The notes beneath the pieces are model-generated. The model ran no database searches, had not been told where the DNA came from, and saw only the letters and a program-made list of their open reading frames with translations. 64,000 nucleotides of DNA from positions 107,744,773 through 107,808,772 of the forward strand of contig CM055265.1 of the NCBI GenBank assembly GCA_029237695.1, written 5' to 3'. Made by a program: the position numbers and the translations under genes. Positions 1-11,245 of the stretch are shown piece after piece. The stretch is from Conchocele bisecta (Eukaryota > Mollusca > Bivalvia > Lucinida > Thyasiridae). Each line of letters begins with the position of its first letter. Within the stretch, counting starts at the first letter, position 1.

Positions 1-616
1 TTTTCTCCGCTATTCGGTAATCTACGAACGCGAATTTTGCTGTATCACTTCCAAATTGCATCAACCGATAAAGTTTGCATTTTTGGCAATTATCTCCGTT
101 TAAAACTTTAAATATAGCCAAATAACACAATTTTGAATACGTAATGAGCTGAACGCCGGAAGAGATTGAACCCGGAAGTTGTTGTTGTTGAAGTCCATAG
201 TTGGCTCTAATGGCCATATACGCCAACATACGCCGATTATTGGGCTAATTTAAAGCTTTTATTTATTAAACAGAACAAGTTTCAGCCACGTATAATCGCG
301 TAAAATGTGTTTATTCGGCTAATTTATAATCGACCTCTGCTCAAAATCTCCTCCGACTAGCAACCCCAGCATCTCGGGTTTATCCCATTGGATCGCGTAT
401 GCGCGTCATTTGACGCTAGTTAATATTCACAACATTTTCCACCAATCAAAACGAAGAATTGCCCTTCATAGCGAACTTTGATTTGTTTACGTATCATGCA
501 GTGATGGCAGGGATGCATCCAGCACGCGCGATTGCGGCAATCCTCCTTAATTATTGTCAATCCCGCAAATTATTGATTGTCTTGCGCCCGACATCGCGCA
601 AAACATCACGGATGGG
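1..616 (-). repeat. Inverted copy of the block at 54809-55446
   Basis: Reading the minus strand from 616 to 1 gives nearly the same sequence as 54809-55446, with small indels (the other copy has a duplicated GGGATAAACCCGA segment near 55041-55081). Shared landmarks include GTTTTGATTGGTGG and TAACGCGCATACGCG-like stretches. The copy is cut by the window edge. I see no protein signature in it. Confidence 0.85.
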
Positions 617-1024
617 CCCCTTTTTAAATGACCAGTGCGCACATTAAAAAAACGTAATTGACTATTTAAACGCGCTGCGTATTTAAATCCTTTGAAGGCG
701 TGCAGTTCAATCGAGTTTGTGCGGCCGTTGAACGTAAGCTTCGAGTCGATTTAAACCATTTAAATCGATAAACAAGGGATAAACAAGTGACAACGTTAAC
801 CTGTTATGCTCCATTAAGAAGTAATAAGCTTATGGCAAATCATATTACTTTGGGGCCGAGCTACTAAAGTGACTGGTGTGGGATGGAAATATTGAGTTCT
901 GATTTTGGGAATTTTCCTCAGCGTGGACCCGTTTAATGCGGGATAGTACAACCCGTTGGCCCGGCCTTAAATGACCTTAGCTGCTGTTGATAGGCCGCTA
1001 AACACCAATACTGACTCGCTCATT
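617..1024. other. Unmatched interior next to the inverted copy
   Basis: The equivalent stretch of the 54.4-54.8 kb copy does not match here, so either this part was replaced or the two copies are differently deleted. No coding signal is seen. Confidence 0.5.
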
Positions 1025-1163
1025 CCCCCCCCCCCCCCCACGTGCCCCCCCCCACCCCCCCGTACCCCCCCCCCCCACCCCCCCCCCCTCCACCCGCCCC
1101 CCCCCCCCCCCCCCCCCCCACCCCCCCCCCCCAACCCCCCACCCCCCCCCCCCCCCCCCCCCC
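1025..1163. repeat. Poly-C tract with scattered A/T interruptions
   Basis: About 139 bases are almost pure C (G-rich on the minus strand). Runs of 8-20 C are broken by single A, T or G bases. It creates false proline-rich and glycine-rich open frames on the two strands. Confidence 0.95.
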
Positions 1164-1204
1164 GAGACTCAGTAACTACTAAAATGCGGACATATATTGA
1201 ACCC

Positions 1205-1247
1205 TGATTTGATCGGCTAATAACATCATGCTCTGCATGACTTTTCA
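1205..1247 (-). repeat. Short inverted match to 54356-54398
   Basis: The segment containing ATTAGCCGATCAAATCA on the minus strand is shared with 54356-54398, including the neighbouring CATGCAGAGCATGATG. Together with 1-616 it marks two homologous ends around unlike interiors. Confidence 0.8.
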
Positions 1248-1640
1248 TGTTGTATTTTTACCAAATTCTCGGCATTTTCTTCTTGAATTTTTGTACGAAC
1301 ACCGAGAAATGGAGGCTCGATTCCTTTATTTTTCAACCTGGCAAGATTTGCTCTCATAAATACAAGGTTAGAGTCTTTTTGTTAATGATGAAATCCAGCA
1401 AGCAGTTCCATGCTAGAACAATGTTGAAAATCTGACCGCACGTGACATTTTAACATTGCAACCCTGCATTCAATTCTTGATTTATGGCTATTACTTCATT
1501 ATAGGACCGAAATTCAAAAAATAAAAAGATGGCTCATTGCTAAATTTTGCTGAAAAATGATTTTATGCCAAAAAATAATAGTTTTAGGGTGTTTAAATAT
1601 GTGTAAAAGTTGGGCAGGTTAACGTGAAACAGACAGTAAA
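1248..1640. other. No recognisable feature
   Basis: AT-rich sequence with no long palindrome, known repeat end or convincing exon. Confidence 0.4.
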
Positions 1641-1742
1641 TGTATAGCGGGCACTCGAAATTTTTAGAACTGGTGGAATAATGGCACAATTATACACTTA
1701 TTTAATTCCTATAAAGAACAGTTTGTGCCTACTGAGTGGGGA
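1641..1742 (+). mobile_element. M6 fragment (right end)
   Basis: Matches the right 100 bases of the full M6 at 11467-11887, from AGCGGGCACTCG to CTACTGAGTGGG; the left part is missing. Confidence 0.8.
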
Positions 1743-1932
1743 TGTACATGTGGGCAGGCATAATTTTGCACTTACGAACAGTTCCTATATACAACATTGT
1801 CTTCTCCATGACGTACTTCGATAACAGCTGCCGACCAGCTGTCAGCTCAACAATTCGTTGGTGGCACAAACACCTTATCCCAATTAGCTGCATGTAGCCT
1901 CTCTTTCTATTTCCACTGGTGCTGGGCTCCGC

Positions 1933-2277
1933 ACCGGCGTACAATGATTCATGTCGAAAAATGCACCGGTTTCCTGACCAGATCCCACTCAGCTCCATTT
2001 AGAGCTACTGTATCGCGTCAACGCATGTCTGGTCTAGTAACCAACGCAAATTTCTTGCTCCGGTTACTGGACGAAAATGTGTTTATGCAGTTTATTCTGC
2101 ATGTAGCTGAATGGGATTTCGTCAGGAATCCGGCGCCTATTTCGACGCCAAAAAAAATATTTGATGCCGAAGTTCTTGCTCCTGTTACATGTATAAGACG
2201 AAAATGTGTTTATGCAGCATGAATGGATTTTCGTCAGGAATCCGGCGCCTATTTGGACGTGAAACATTTTACGCCGG
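1933..2277. mobile_element. M18 foldback element
   Basis: Ends are inverse copies of each other (TTCATGTCGAAAAATGCACC near the left, TTGGACGTGAAACATTTTAC at the right). The right end carries a second, partial duplicate of the CAGGAATCCGGCGCC terminus (2115 and 2236). The other copy is at 18825-19050. Confidence 0.75.
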
Positions 2278-2770
2278 CGCCGAGTGCATCACCAGTTATT
2301 TCTATACCGTTTACACGTAGCCAAGACACTAACCCAAATGTTCTGTCTGTAACGCAGGGATAATTCGGGTTTCCGCCCTACGTTAGAGACAGAAAATTCC
2401 GGTTACCAGGAAACTTGCCCATGTTCATCCACGTGTAAGCTGTTTTACCCTGAGAGAACCTCTCTAAACCGAACACCCTGGTGTATGAGTACTAAGAATG
2501 GAAAATCCACTCCCAGACGGCTAGAAGCACAATTTCTCAAAACCATCCATGGTTGATGAGTGGCTGATGAGTCGAGTACGATATTCAAATCCCATGTCTG
2601 TCCAATAATCAGAAATATGGTAATTCGATATGTCTTATGTGGGCTCAAATCTGGATAGGAAAATGTCTTATATTGTAGTTTCACAGCATCTCTGATGGGT
2701 TGCTAAGTCGGAAAATCAACCTCCCCGCGTTTGCGACAAGGGTAGCCCCAGCCTAACACTTAGACCGCTA
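2278..2770. other. Mostly unassigned; one M1 relic
   Basis: Only a degraded M1 end at about 2453-2483 (CCTCTCTAAACCGAACACC) and a short palindrome near 2340-2395 are seen. Confidence 0.45.
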
Positions 2771-2979
2771 CACACAATTGTCGTCTGCTGTTGCTTTTAT
2801 ATCTTGCCTTATTTCTCAATAAAAACATGGTTTGACAGCACTTCAGAATCATTTCCAATGGAAATAATTCTGAAGTGCTGTCAAAGAATGTTGTAAATTA
2901 TTCAGAAGTGCTGTCAAAGCATGTTTTTGATGATAAAAATGGAACATAGAAAAAAAAACAGCAGACGACACACAATTAC
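2771..2979. mobile_element. M11 foldback element
   Basis: Inverted ends ACACAATTGTCGTCTGCTG / CAGCAGACGACACACAATT, with an inner hairpin around TTTGACAGCACTTCAGAAT. An extra third copy of the inner arm follows (about 2899-2926). A relic is at 9767-9865. Confidence 0.85.
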
Positions 2980-3439
2980 GATAGCGGTGTAAGGGTTAAG
3001 GTCTCATATTACATGTACATGGTCTCCTGATATGAACCTTGTGACGTTTCTGGCCAGCATACATGTAGTCCCAACTCAGCCCCAGAATTCACATGCCATG
3101 GTACATATACATGTAATATGTAAATAGCATTCGTGTGAAAATACCGACCTTACGAAGTTTGCCACCAACTTAGCCCCATATAAGTATAATCTGGGCCTAC
3201 GGTGTTGTCTAGTCAACAATCGTCGAAACATCATTACACCGTTTCGTCCACAGTAAGCACAATTTTCGAATACACTGATCACCTAGCCGACAAAATGCAC
3301 ACAAGTATACGGCATTTGTGTCTGATCATAGCTTTTTCGTCTTTTGAAGCAAATGGCAGATACTGTAAACACAGAACATACTGCGCAAACGACTTAATAT
3401 GATGGCAGATAGGATAAAATAGATTCCATTGACTACATG

Positions 3440-3660
3440 TACAGTGAAATCTCTCTAAACCGGACACCCTGGGAAGTACCCAGAGTGTCCGGTTTAGAGA
3501 GGTTTCACTGTAAATCACGCATTTGAAATTCTGAGTTGTGCGCTATGCGATCACAAACAGATATTATCACCTGAGATAAATGACCAAGCAACTCTTCCAT
3601 CATAAATAAGATCACATAATTGTGTTAACTTGGTGTCCGGTTTAGAGATGCTCCACTGTA
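3440..3660 (+). mobile_element. M1 element, full-length type
   Basis: A 73-bp near-perfect palindrome (3440-3512) is followed by ~120 bp of unique sequence and a third copy of the end, closing with CCACTGTA at 3660. Outer bases are TA-CAGTG...CACTG-TA, suggesting a TA target as in Tc1/mariner or pogo-type elements (inference). Confidence 0.85.
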
Positions 3661-3786
3661 TGGTAATTGCCACAACCGCCTGCGTTAATCGTGTCCATAG
3701 TACCAGCGTTTCTAAACATATATTGGCAATTCCAACACGCACGGCATTCAATCAATTTGATATTGTCTGAGCCTGGGCTGTAGAAC
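3661..3786. mobile_element. M13 half element
   Basis: Shares the right half of 16391-16607, including CCGCCTGCGTTAATCG, TATTGGCAATTCCAACA and TGTCTGAGCCTGGGCTGTAG. Confidence 0.65.
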
Positions 3787-3790
3787 TGGC

Positions 3791-4023
3791 GCCGTTTCAC
3801 TAAACTTCGTACGACTAAAATGTTCGTAAGTGCAAATTTAGGATCGTCTGGAAATTTCAATTGATGGATTTATATTTATTGAGCATAGGCTGCATATGCT
3901 CAATATATGTAAATCCAATACGTGTTTACATTAACACAGTTTTCGTAACTGTTAATGTGAAATTTACAGACTAACATAATGTTCCACTTAAGAACTTTTT
4001 AGTCGTACGAAGTTTAGTGAAAC
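3791..4023. mobile_element. M2 foldback element
   Basis: Long inverted ends (GCCGTTTCACTAAACTTCGT / ACGAAGTTTAGTGAAAC) with an inner loop around GAGCATAGGCTGCATATGCT. Other copies are at 12077, 12706, 20326, 33494, 57101 and 62991. Confidence 0.9.
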
Positions 4024-4307
4024 AACACCCTGATTTGTGACTGTACTGGACGGGAATGTCGTACGGGGCATTTTGTCAAACATCGGCCTTATGTACTAGC
4101 GTTTGTTAACAACAGCTTATTGATGAGATCTTGTGTTGAATCAGAGTATTTCACGCGGTAACAGGCTGTGGCGAGATCAATGTTATATGCGATCGAACCT
4201 ATTCCACAGTATTACAGAAGCAGATTTACAATGGTTCAACAAGTGTATTCAATGATATGTCACTGTTACATTCCGGACTATTCTATTACATTTATATTAT
4301 ACATGTA

Positions 4308-4437
4308 CTACTGTCTGTTCCACGTTTTTCAGCCGACGAACTTTTGGCTATTAAACACTATTTAAATGCAAGTACTTTTTCATCGATAGCAAAAAAGTCA
4401 CCCCCCATTTTTTTATTTGATGGAATTCAATCAATTT
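4308..4437. mobile_element. M5 left half
   Basis: Begins TA-CTGTCTGTTCCACG and runs through GTACTTTTTCATCGATAGC to TTTTTTTATTTGATGGAATT; the matching right half is absent. Confidence 0.85.
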
Positions 4438-4468
4438 AATTTGCCGCGACATATTTCCAAATTGCTTT

Positions 4469-4715
4469 TTAACCCTCTGAACACGAAATCCCGCTATATC
4501 GGTTTATGCAAAAAGTGCAGATCCAGATGAGCCGGCTCGTAACGAGCCGTCTCATCAAGATCTGCACTTTTTGAAAGTAATTTTAATGTTTTTGAGAACA
4601 AAAACACCCCCTTTTCATAAATGGACGAATTTGAAAATCATTTTGTGACCATTGGATTGGTCGGAACATTAGCATATCACAGTCCATTCCAGTTCCTAAG
4701 GGTTGAAAGGGTTAA
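4469..4715 (-). mobile_element. M3 foldback element
   Basis: Ends are TTAACCCTCTGAAC and TTGAAAGGGTTAA, with an inner hairpin around TGCAGATCCAGATGAGCCGG. TTAA at both borders suggests a TTAA target (piggyBac or Kolobok type, inference). Confidence 0.88.
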
Positions 4716-5060
4716 AATCCGATAGTATGACACATTGGATGCGTGTATATTAGCAAATAGTGAAACTAGTTGTCCATTGACCAATCTGTCCTAACAAGAA
4801 TAGATCAAAGACTGTTGGTAAACATACTTTTCATGAGATTCATGACCCTTTCTGTGGACATTCATTCACTTAAGAATGACATTTTTGATTGGTATTCAGA
4901 TACATGTTTGCAAAATGTTAAATAAATATTTGACCAACTCTACATAATGCTGTGGCTATGGCTATTAACATAACAGACTAACGCAGTTACTGTACTTAAT
5001 ATTAAATGACAACTCCGTTATCAATAGAACAGATTTAACAAGCAAATAGACCAAATGTTA
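4716..5060. other. No recognisable feature
   Basis: AT-rich, no palindrome or exon seen. Confidence 0.4.
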
Positions 5061-5310
5061 TGTTGTAGCTAAGAACATGGGCGATTTTATATGAAAAATA
5101 TTTACAGAAACTTTGATATTTTCTGTAAATGTTGTTGAAAGTTGACGAATTGTTCATAGCAAATGTGGAATTCTATTCCGCATTTGCTATGAAAATTTCG
5201 ACAACTTCTGAAGTAATTTACAGAAAATATCGTAAATTTTGCAAATATTTTTCAGGAGATATTGCACATGTTAATAGGCACAAAATCACTTGGCGGCACT
5301 TCATGCTGTT
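5060..5310. mobile_element. M8 element, diverged
   Basis: Inverted arms around 5095-5250: ATATTTACAGAAACTTTGAT and the reverse ATTTACAGAAAATATCGTAA, with GTGGAATTCTATTCCGCATT at the centre. Compare 12887-13115 and 39745-39995. Confidence 0.7.
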
Positions 5311-5477
5311 TGTATACGGAGTTCTAACAATGTACATGGATACTATGCCAGTCCACATCGAACCATGGACAATATCAAACGGCCATAGATAACATGCGAC
5401 TGGCCACACATAATGGGTGAAGATGAGGTCTTGATGAATGATAAAAGCGGCTGACACTGTCTGCAAGAAAACACAAC

Positions 5478-5636
5478 TTTAAAGGTACATGCCCATTCAG
5501 TAGGCAGAAAAGGTTGTTTATATCAGAGTTTACATTTACGTAATGTTTAGAACTGGTGGAATAGTGACACAATTATACACTTATTTAATTCCTATAAAGA
5601 ACATTTTGTGCCTGCTGAGTGGGCATGTACCTTTAA
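5478..5636. mobile_element. M6, internally deleted copy
   Basis: Has both inverted ends (TTTAAAGGTACATGCCCA / GGGCATGTACCTTTAAA) but only 159 bp, against 420-494 bp for full copies. Confidence 0.88.
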
Positions 5637-6142
5637 ATGTACCTTTAATGGTGTAACTATAACATTAGCTATGTGATCAGTGTTATTCTTTAGCGCTACT
5701 CGACTTCGAGTTGTGGTATATGCATGTGTGTCTGTTTTCATGATCAGATCCCAAATAGTATGCAAGATACATACCGTACGTGAAATAAGTATGGAAAGCA
5801 AAAAGTGAGATGACCCGAAAAATATTTAGACGAGAGTGCAATGAAGAGTAATTTGGTTCGTGGTCTGTGTTTCATGAAAACGTTTTTAGAATTTGCAAAA
5901 ATGTGCCATAGTTCCCCCAAGTGTAGACAATAGTTGGAAGAGTCAGCCGTACACCATTCTTCATTCATGGCTGATTGGATTTTGTCCAGCAACTTTACCA
6001 GTTCAGAAGCTCATAACACGGAAAGGTTGCTGGAAATTGATGAAACCATGTCGTGTCTGATGCTTGGAAACCAACTAAGTTGAATATGTGAGATATAAAT
6101 GAAAAACGGACGGGTTTGCGGGTCTGTCACAGTCATTATTCG
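5637..6142. other. No recognisable feature
   Basis: No repeat family or exon signature recognised. Confidence 0.4.
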
Positions 6143-6215
6143 TACAGTGAAACCTCTCTAAGCCGGACACCCTGGGGACCTCCCAGGGTGTCCGGTTTAG
6201 AGAGGTTTCACTGTA
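6143..6215. mobile_element. M1 hairpin core
   Basis: Near-perfect 73-bp palindrome TACAGTGAAACC...GGTTTCACTGTA without the unique tail of full copies. Confidence 0.9.
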
Positions 6216-6299
6216 AATCAGGCATTTTATCACCGGTCGTGGCCATAAGATAAAGAATTTCAACGCAAAACTAGTGCACCTGTTTTATATATGGAAAAG

Positions 6300-6475
6300 A
6301 AATTCAATATAATTTACATTTTTATGTAGACATTAAATATTGAATTCCGTCGGACTATATCACGTAACGTTGTAACGTAGCGTCAGTCTCTGATGATGTG
6401 CAAAAGCAATGAACCCGGTTAGACGGAATTAAATATGTATTGTCTACATAAAAATGTAAATTATATTGGAATGTT
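6300..6475. mobile_element. Single-copy foldback element
   Basis: Inverted arms AATATAATTTACATTTTTAT / ATAAAAATGTAAATTATATT enclose ~140 bp; inner arms ATTCCGTC/GACGGAAT. No other copy noticed in the window. Confidence 0.75.
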
Positions 6476-6529
6476 GTTGTTGTTTTTTTCATTATATGTT
6501 TCGATACTGTTGGAACATTGAACATGTTA

Positions 6530-6532
<3 letters not shown>

Positions 6533-6560
<28 letters not shown>
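6533..6560. repeat. (AT)n microsatellite
   Basis: About 13 AT units. Confidence 0.95.
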
Positions 6561-6562
<2 letters not shown>

Positions 6563-6725
6563 AAAGCGATGTGCACGTACAAGGAATGTAAATGATAGAA
6601 ATAAAGTGCAATTCCACAAAATTGTATTTTATTAATGGTTCCAAAACGGTTTCACTGCTTACAACAGATCTTCAGGGGACTTGTGACGTTAGCAATGCCA
6701 CGTTACGTGATATGAGATAATTGCA

Positions 6726-6806
6726 AGGGACAGTTTATTTCTATCATATACATAACATGGGGCTGACTGCCCCATGTTATATATATGATAGAAATAAACT
6801 GTCCAT
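6726..6806. repeat. Near-perfect hairpin
   Basis: Arms of ~34 bp (GGACAGTTTATTTCTATCAT / ATGATAGAAATAAACTGTCC) meet at GGGGCTGACTGCCCC. A 128-codon frame that starts inside the arm continues to 7107 but has no recognisable domain, so I do not call it a gene. Confidence 0.85.
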
Positions 6807-7137
6807 ATTTGTCATAAATTGCGCCAAAAATAAAATGGTGATGAGCCATAATGGCACATCATTTTTAGAAATGTCCCGGAATTATCAATCATTTGGGCCA
6901 CATTTAAATACCCGTGGAGAAATCACACAGCAACAGCAGAAATGCCATAATAAGACAGTTACTAGTTCCTATTACGCTTTCAAGAACACAATGTATAGCA
7001 TGCTTTATAATTTGAAGCATAAACAGTATTTTCACTGTATCACTGTATCATTAAAATTTGCAAGGTGTGCATGTAAGAAATACAATCAACTGATTACATG
7101 TACCTAGTTTCAAATATGGCGCCGAGTGTCTTATGAT

Positions 7138-7318
7138 ATCAGTCAACGAGTTAAATAAATTTCATATTTAATAAATACAAATGTTAGATTATATTTATTG
7201 CACAAGTAAAGCATCATGCTATGAAGCTGTATTGATAACCTAGCATGTTTTCTGTAGCCGGCTCATTTGCATATGTATTACACTAGTGTATTATGTTTGT
7301 ATTACACTGTGTTATTAA
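7138..7318. mobile_element. M17 element
   Basis: Shares the stretch from AAATGTTAGATTATATTTAT to ATTACACTAGTGTATTA with 21010-21130, 22560-22800 and 44320-44610. Confidence 0.7.
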
Positions 7319-7321
7319 AGC

Positions 7322-7536
7322 GTTAACCCTTTCAACCCTAAGGAACTGGAATGGACTGTGATATGTTAATGTTCCGACCAATCCAATGGTCACAAAATGA
7401 TTTTCAGATTCGTCCATTTATGAAAAAGGGGTGTTTTTGTTCTAAAAAATATGAAATTTACTTGCAAAAGTGCAGATCCTGATGAGACGGCTCGTTGCAT
7501 AAACCGCTATAGCGGGCTTTCGGGTTCAAAGGGTTA
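7322..7536 (+). mobile_element. M3 element
   Basis: TTAACCCTTTCAACCC to GGGTTCAAAGGGTTAA; the right hairpin arm is shortened relative to 21334-21578. Confidence 0.88.
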
Positions 7537-7780
7537 ATGTCCATTTTATGCACATTAAATATAATTAAATACACATTAAATAATACTTATTCAATTGGAG
7601 GGGATTGTTGTAGAGAGGTTGATCATAGAGGTTACACTACAGGTATTCGATTATGTGTGAGTTTGACGTTCATAATATAACACTGACGCCACGACTGCGT
7701 TAGCCTACATGTACATGTGTTTGGCCTGTGCTATATGTATGTGGTATAAATGCACATGTACGTATATACGCACCCCCTTA

Positions 7781-7916
7781 TCCCTTTCAACACAACAGGC
7801 CTGTATAGTGGTATTCGCAAAAAGTGTATATCCAGATGAGCCGGCTCGTTACGCTCATCTGGATCTACACTGTTTGCAAACACCGCTACAACGGGCTTTC
7901 GGGTTCAAAGGGTTAA
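7781..7916. mobile_element. M3, short copy
   Basis: 136 bp with both ends, CCCTTTCAACAC / TTCAAAGGGTTAA, and the GATGAGCCGGCTCGTTACG core. Confidence 0.85.
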
Positions 7917-8007
7917 CATATATAAGACAAGCCATGTGATTTTGTACTTAAGAAAATGTGCGAGTTTTCAAGAAAATTATTTATGTGGTATAAATGTACA
8001 TTTATAT

Positions 8008-8424
8008 CAGGCCCGTACGCAGAGGGAGTGCGAAGGGTGCATACGCACCCCCTTAACCCTTTCAACACAACATGCTGCCTGTATATATAGTGGTGTTTGC
8101 CAAAAGTGTATATCCAGATGAGCCGGCTCGTGACGAGCCGTCTCATCAGGATCTGCACTTTTTGCAAGTAATTTTCATAATTTTGAGAACAAAAACATCC
8201 CATGTTCATAAATGGACTGGTCTGAAAATCATTTTGTGATGTGACGATTGGATAGGTTGCAAAATTAACATATCAAAATCCATTGCAGTTACTTAGGGGT
8301 GCAAGGGATAATCTGCCGAGGTCTGTCCGTGGATGTGCAAAAAAAAAAGTGTTGGCCCTTCGCGTCGTCAATAACGCCCCCGCCACCGCCCCCACCCCTA
8401 AATTAATTCCTGCGTACTGGCCTG
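8008..8424. mobile_element. CAGG element with nested M3
   Basis: Ends CAGGCCCGTACGCAG / CTGCGTACTGGCCTG, flanked on both sides by TATAT (5-bp target duplication). An M3 copy (8053-8311) is inserted inside, so the CAGG element is the older one. Confidence 0.85.
8053..8311. mobile_element. M3 element inside a CAGG element
   Basis: TTAACCCTTTCAACAC left end, inner palindrome GATGAGCCGGCTCGTGACG, and a decayed right end GGGGTGCAAGGGATAA. Confidence 0.85.
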
Positions 8425-8780
8425 TATATCATATAAATAGTATTATCTACGATATGATATGTCTATAATAAATAGCTGTACATGCTTGTACGTAGACCGA
8501 AAATATGCTGTGCCAACAAAACGACGCAAAATCAAGTCTGACGTCATTCTGGCATTGTATATATTACGTTAGTCATCTACCTATTGTATCGGTGCATAAT
8601 TTTGACTATGCTGTATACAAAATTATGGTGTGTTGTCTTAGTATTCCAGCCGGTAGGGCGTATAGGCATATCGCATTCGACATAATCACTATGTTTAACA
8701 ATTTGCGTGGGTGAGGTTTACACCAACACCGATATGAATTGTCGCACAGAGAGTACAGCATAGTATGTACTGTAATACGC
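8425..8780. other. No recognisable feature
   Basis: No palindrome or exon seen. Confidence 0.4.
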
Positions 8781-9252
8781 CACAGTTAGATCACGTTTCG
8801 TCCGCATTTACGAGGAGATAATCCGCGAGCTTTAGCGAGTGGATTATCGATCGTACATGCGGACGAACGTGATCTAACTGTGTCATCATACCCTCATGTC
8901 CATACATTGCACATGTGCTGTGTAAATGCAGAAACAAAGCTCGAAATGTATAAAATATTTGATAATGTAACAGTATGCAGGCATGCTGGCATGTGCTTGT
9001 AGAATGGCATAAATCATTTGACTTTTCTTTTCTCTGAGTGCGTGCATGTATACAATTGCTATTTCTTTACATAATCGTGTGTGTTTGTCACTTCTTTGAG
9101 TTTTGTTTCTGCATTTACACAGTACATTGTACATGGTTATGATGTGATAACACAGTTAGATCACGTTCGTCCGCATGTACGATCGATAATCCACTCGCTA
9201 AAGCTCGCGGATTATCTCCTCGTACATGCGGACGAACCGTGATATAACTGTG
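8781..9252. mobile_element. M10 composite foldback
   Basis: Two ~102-bp palindromes (8781-8882 and 9151-9252) lie in inverse orientation around a 268-bp centre. The centre itself has inverted arms (CTGTGTAAATGCAGAAACAA near 8919, TTGTTTCTGCATTTACACAG ending near 9121). Fragments of the same palindrome are near 21233, 43793 and 63247. Confidence 0.85.
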
Positions 9253-9687
9253 ACTAATTGTTGTATTATCACAACAATTAGCTTTATACAGTGTATTTTA
9301 TTCGATGTGGATAATTTAATTGTTGTTTCTCGCTGTTTTAAAATCTTACAGGGTTTACCCATTATCCTGAGTATGCGGTTGATAAACACGAAGTAAATTC
9401 CCATTATTCGATTACTGTAGAAATTGGTATCGAATTTACACACTTTTGATATTAGGATATCGTGTTTTTATCAAATATGTATACATACAACGATGACTCT
9501 TACATATATGGCTCGTACGTATACATGCGTGTCTTCAAACAACCACTCAACATAGTTTATGCTTTAGATGCAATAACACGGTGTATTAAAAATAATAAAT
9601 CACGTGGGTCATAAGTATGTTGTAAATGAGTTCGCTGAAGAAAATATGAGTGATTCTGCTCGACTGCAATAAATTGAATATAACAGT
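9253..9687. other. No recognisable feature
   Basis: Unassigned AT-rich sequence. Confidence 0.4.
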
Positions 9688-9744
9688 TGGATCTACACTG
9701 TTTGCCAATACCGCTATACATGTATGTAGTGTTGAAAGGGTTAA
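9688..9744. mobile_element. M3 end fragment
   Basis: TGGATCTACACTGTTTGCCA to GTTGAAAGGGTTAA; only one arm. Confidence 0.7.
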
Positions 9745-9911
9745 CCATCACTACGTGGGAGATGAAAATTGTCGTCTGCTGTTTTTTCATTTCTTCCTTA
9801 ATTCTTAACAACACAATCTGTTTTGGCAGCACATGAGAATCGTCTCCAGTGGACCTAGAAACGAGATTCCACGCAATATGCATCACATAAATGGTTATGT
9901 AATGTTTTGTA

Positions 9912-10131
9912 CAGTGAAACCTCTCTAAACCTGACAGCCTGGGAGGTCCCCATGGTGTCCGGCTTAGAGAGGTTTCACTATAAATCAGGCATTTTATCAT
10001 TCTGAGCCATAGTTGTGTGCTATGCGATCACTTACAGATATTATCACCTGATATAAATGACCAAGAAACTCATCAAACATAAGATGACATGTGTTTTCTT
10101 GGTGTCCGGTTTAGAGAGGTTCCACTGTAAT
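9912..10131 (+). mobile_element. M1 element, full-length type
   Basis: Hairpin 9912-9982, unique middle with GCTATGCGATCACTTACAG and ATTATCACCTGATATAAATG, then a third end copy closing at CCACTGTA. Confidence 0.88.
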
Positions 10132-10169
10132 TCGTCAGTACCTATACTGGCAGTACCTATATGGCTGTA

Positions 10170-10355
10170 ACTGGGGAAATGGGGCTTATAGGAATTGTCA
10201 CCAGTGTAGCTCCTGATCAAATACCACACTCCTGTAGCCTGATAACGATCTATATTACTTGCTAGAAACATGACGAGTATTTCATTAATGGGTCGGTGAA
10301 CAGGGCAGATCCTACACAGTCTGGTCTGGATCTACACTGGTCGCAAAGCTCATAA
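10170..10355 (-). mobile_element. M12 element
   Basis: Contains CCAGTGTAGCTCCTGATCA, GTAGCCTGATAACGATCTAT and CTGGTCTGGATCTACACTGG, shared with 20161-20325 and 39468-39710. Confidence 0.7.
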
Positions 10356-10519
10356 GCCTCAAGTATCCATTCAAAACTACATAGTATGTGTTGCATATTC
10401 AAGCTTTACATTCCTACGCTATGGTAGTTCAAAAATACATTAAAACAGTATACAATAACAGTCATAGAACACGTGTTGTATGTACATATGTGATTTACAT
10501 TTTGCCTTCAAGAGTGGAA

Positions 10520-10760
10520 TCAGGTAGGAGAAAGCCCGCCCCCCCCCCCCCCACTCCCTCTCTAAGATTCGGCGAGTAAAAATTTGTTTTGCTCTAAAAT
10601 GCGGATATAAATATCAAAAATATTCCGGAGGGCATATAAAACATGTCTTGGCATTTCATTAGAATTGTCTCCTTGAGACAATTCTAATGAAATACCAAGA
10701 TGTGTTTTTACCGCCGGACCCAGCTAGCAGTCTCCCGAACTCTGCTCGGTCGATGAACGA
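10520..10760. repeat. Poly-C stretch and hairpin
   Basis: A C14 run at 10539-10552 is followed by a ~70-bp palindrome at about 10641-10707 (GGCATTTCATTAGAATTGTC / GACAATTCTAATGAAATACC). The sequence after it (GGACCCAGCTAGCAGTCTCC) resembles the interior of the CAGG element at 40375. Confidence 0.65.
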
Positions 10761-11245
10761 GCGATGCTATTTCGAACAAATAGTAAACTATTTAAATTAA
10801 GAAGTCCCCGTCCCCTAACCTGAAAGCATGGATCCGCGTCTGGAGCATTTTTGGCCATTCTACAAGAGGCTACCGTATACATGTAGCCTATCTATCAATC
10901 CCATAAAATGCATCCCAGTCTGCACTTCAACAAATTCACACCGAATGCACTCGACTCAATGCACCCATCGATGAATAAAGATAGCATGAACAAATATGAC
11001 GGCGGTAACTAATGTAAACAGACAAGTAATCTGAACTATATAATCCTGTCCGGTCCAATTATGTGTAATATGCACTGTTAAGCACACACGGCATAATGGT
11101 ATAGTGGAACTTCTTGAAATAAAAGGACGTTAACATTTGCTGTTTTTCTAAACGTTTGTCCAATGTCTAATTACACTGTCTGTTCATGATCGCAATGCGC
11201 TACAATGTGTCATATAATGTTTCACATATTTGATTGTCAGGGGAG
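10761..11245. other. No recognisable feature
   Basis: Unassigned. Confidence 0.4.

Noticed and set aside
967..1248. Gly-rich and Pro-rich open frames on the two strands
   Set aside because: They are translations of the poly-C tract.
6721..7107. 128-codon frame
   Set aside because: Begins inside a perfect hairpin, lacks an ATG at its start and has no recognisable motif.
9557..10000. 147-codon minus-strand frame
   Set aside because: About a third of it is M1 hairpin and M11 relic sequence.
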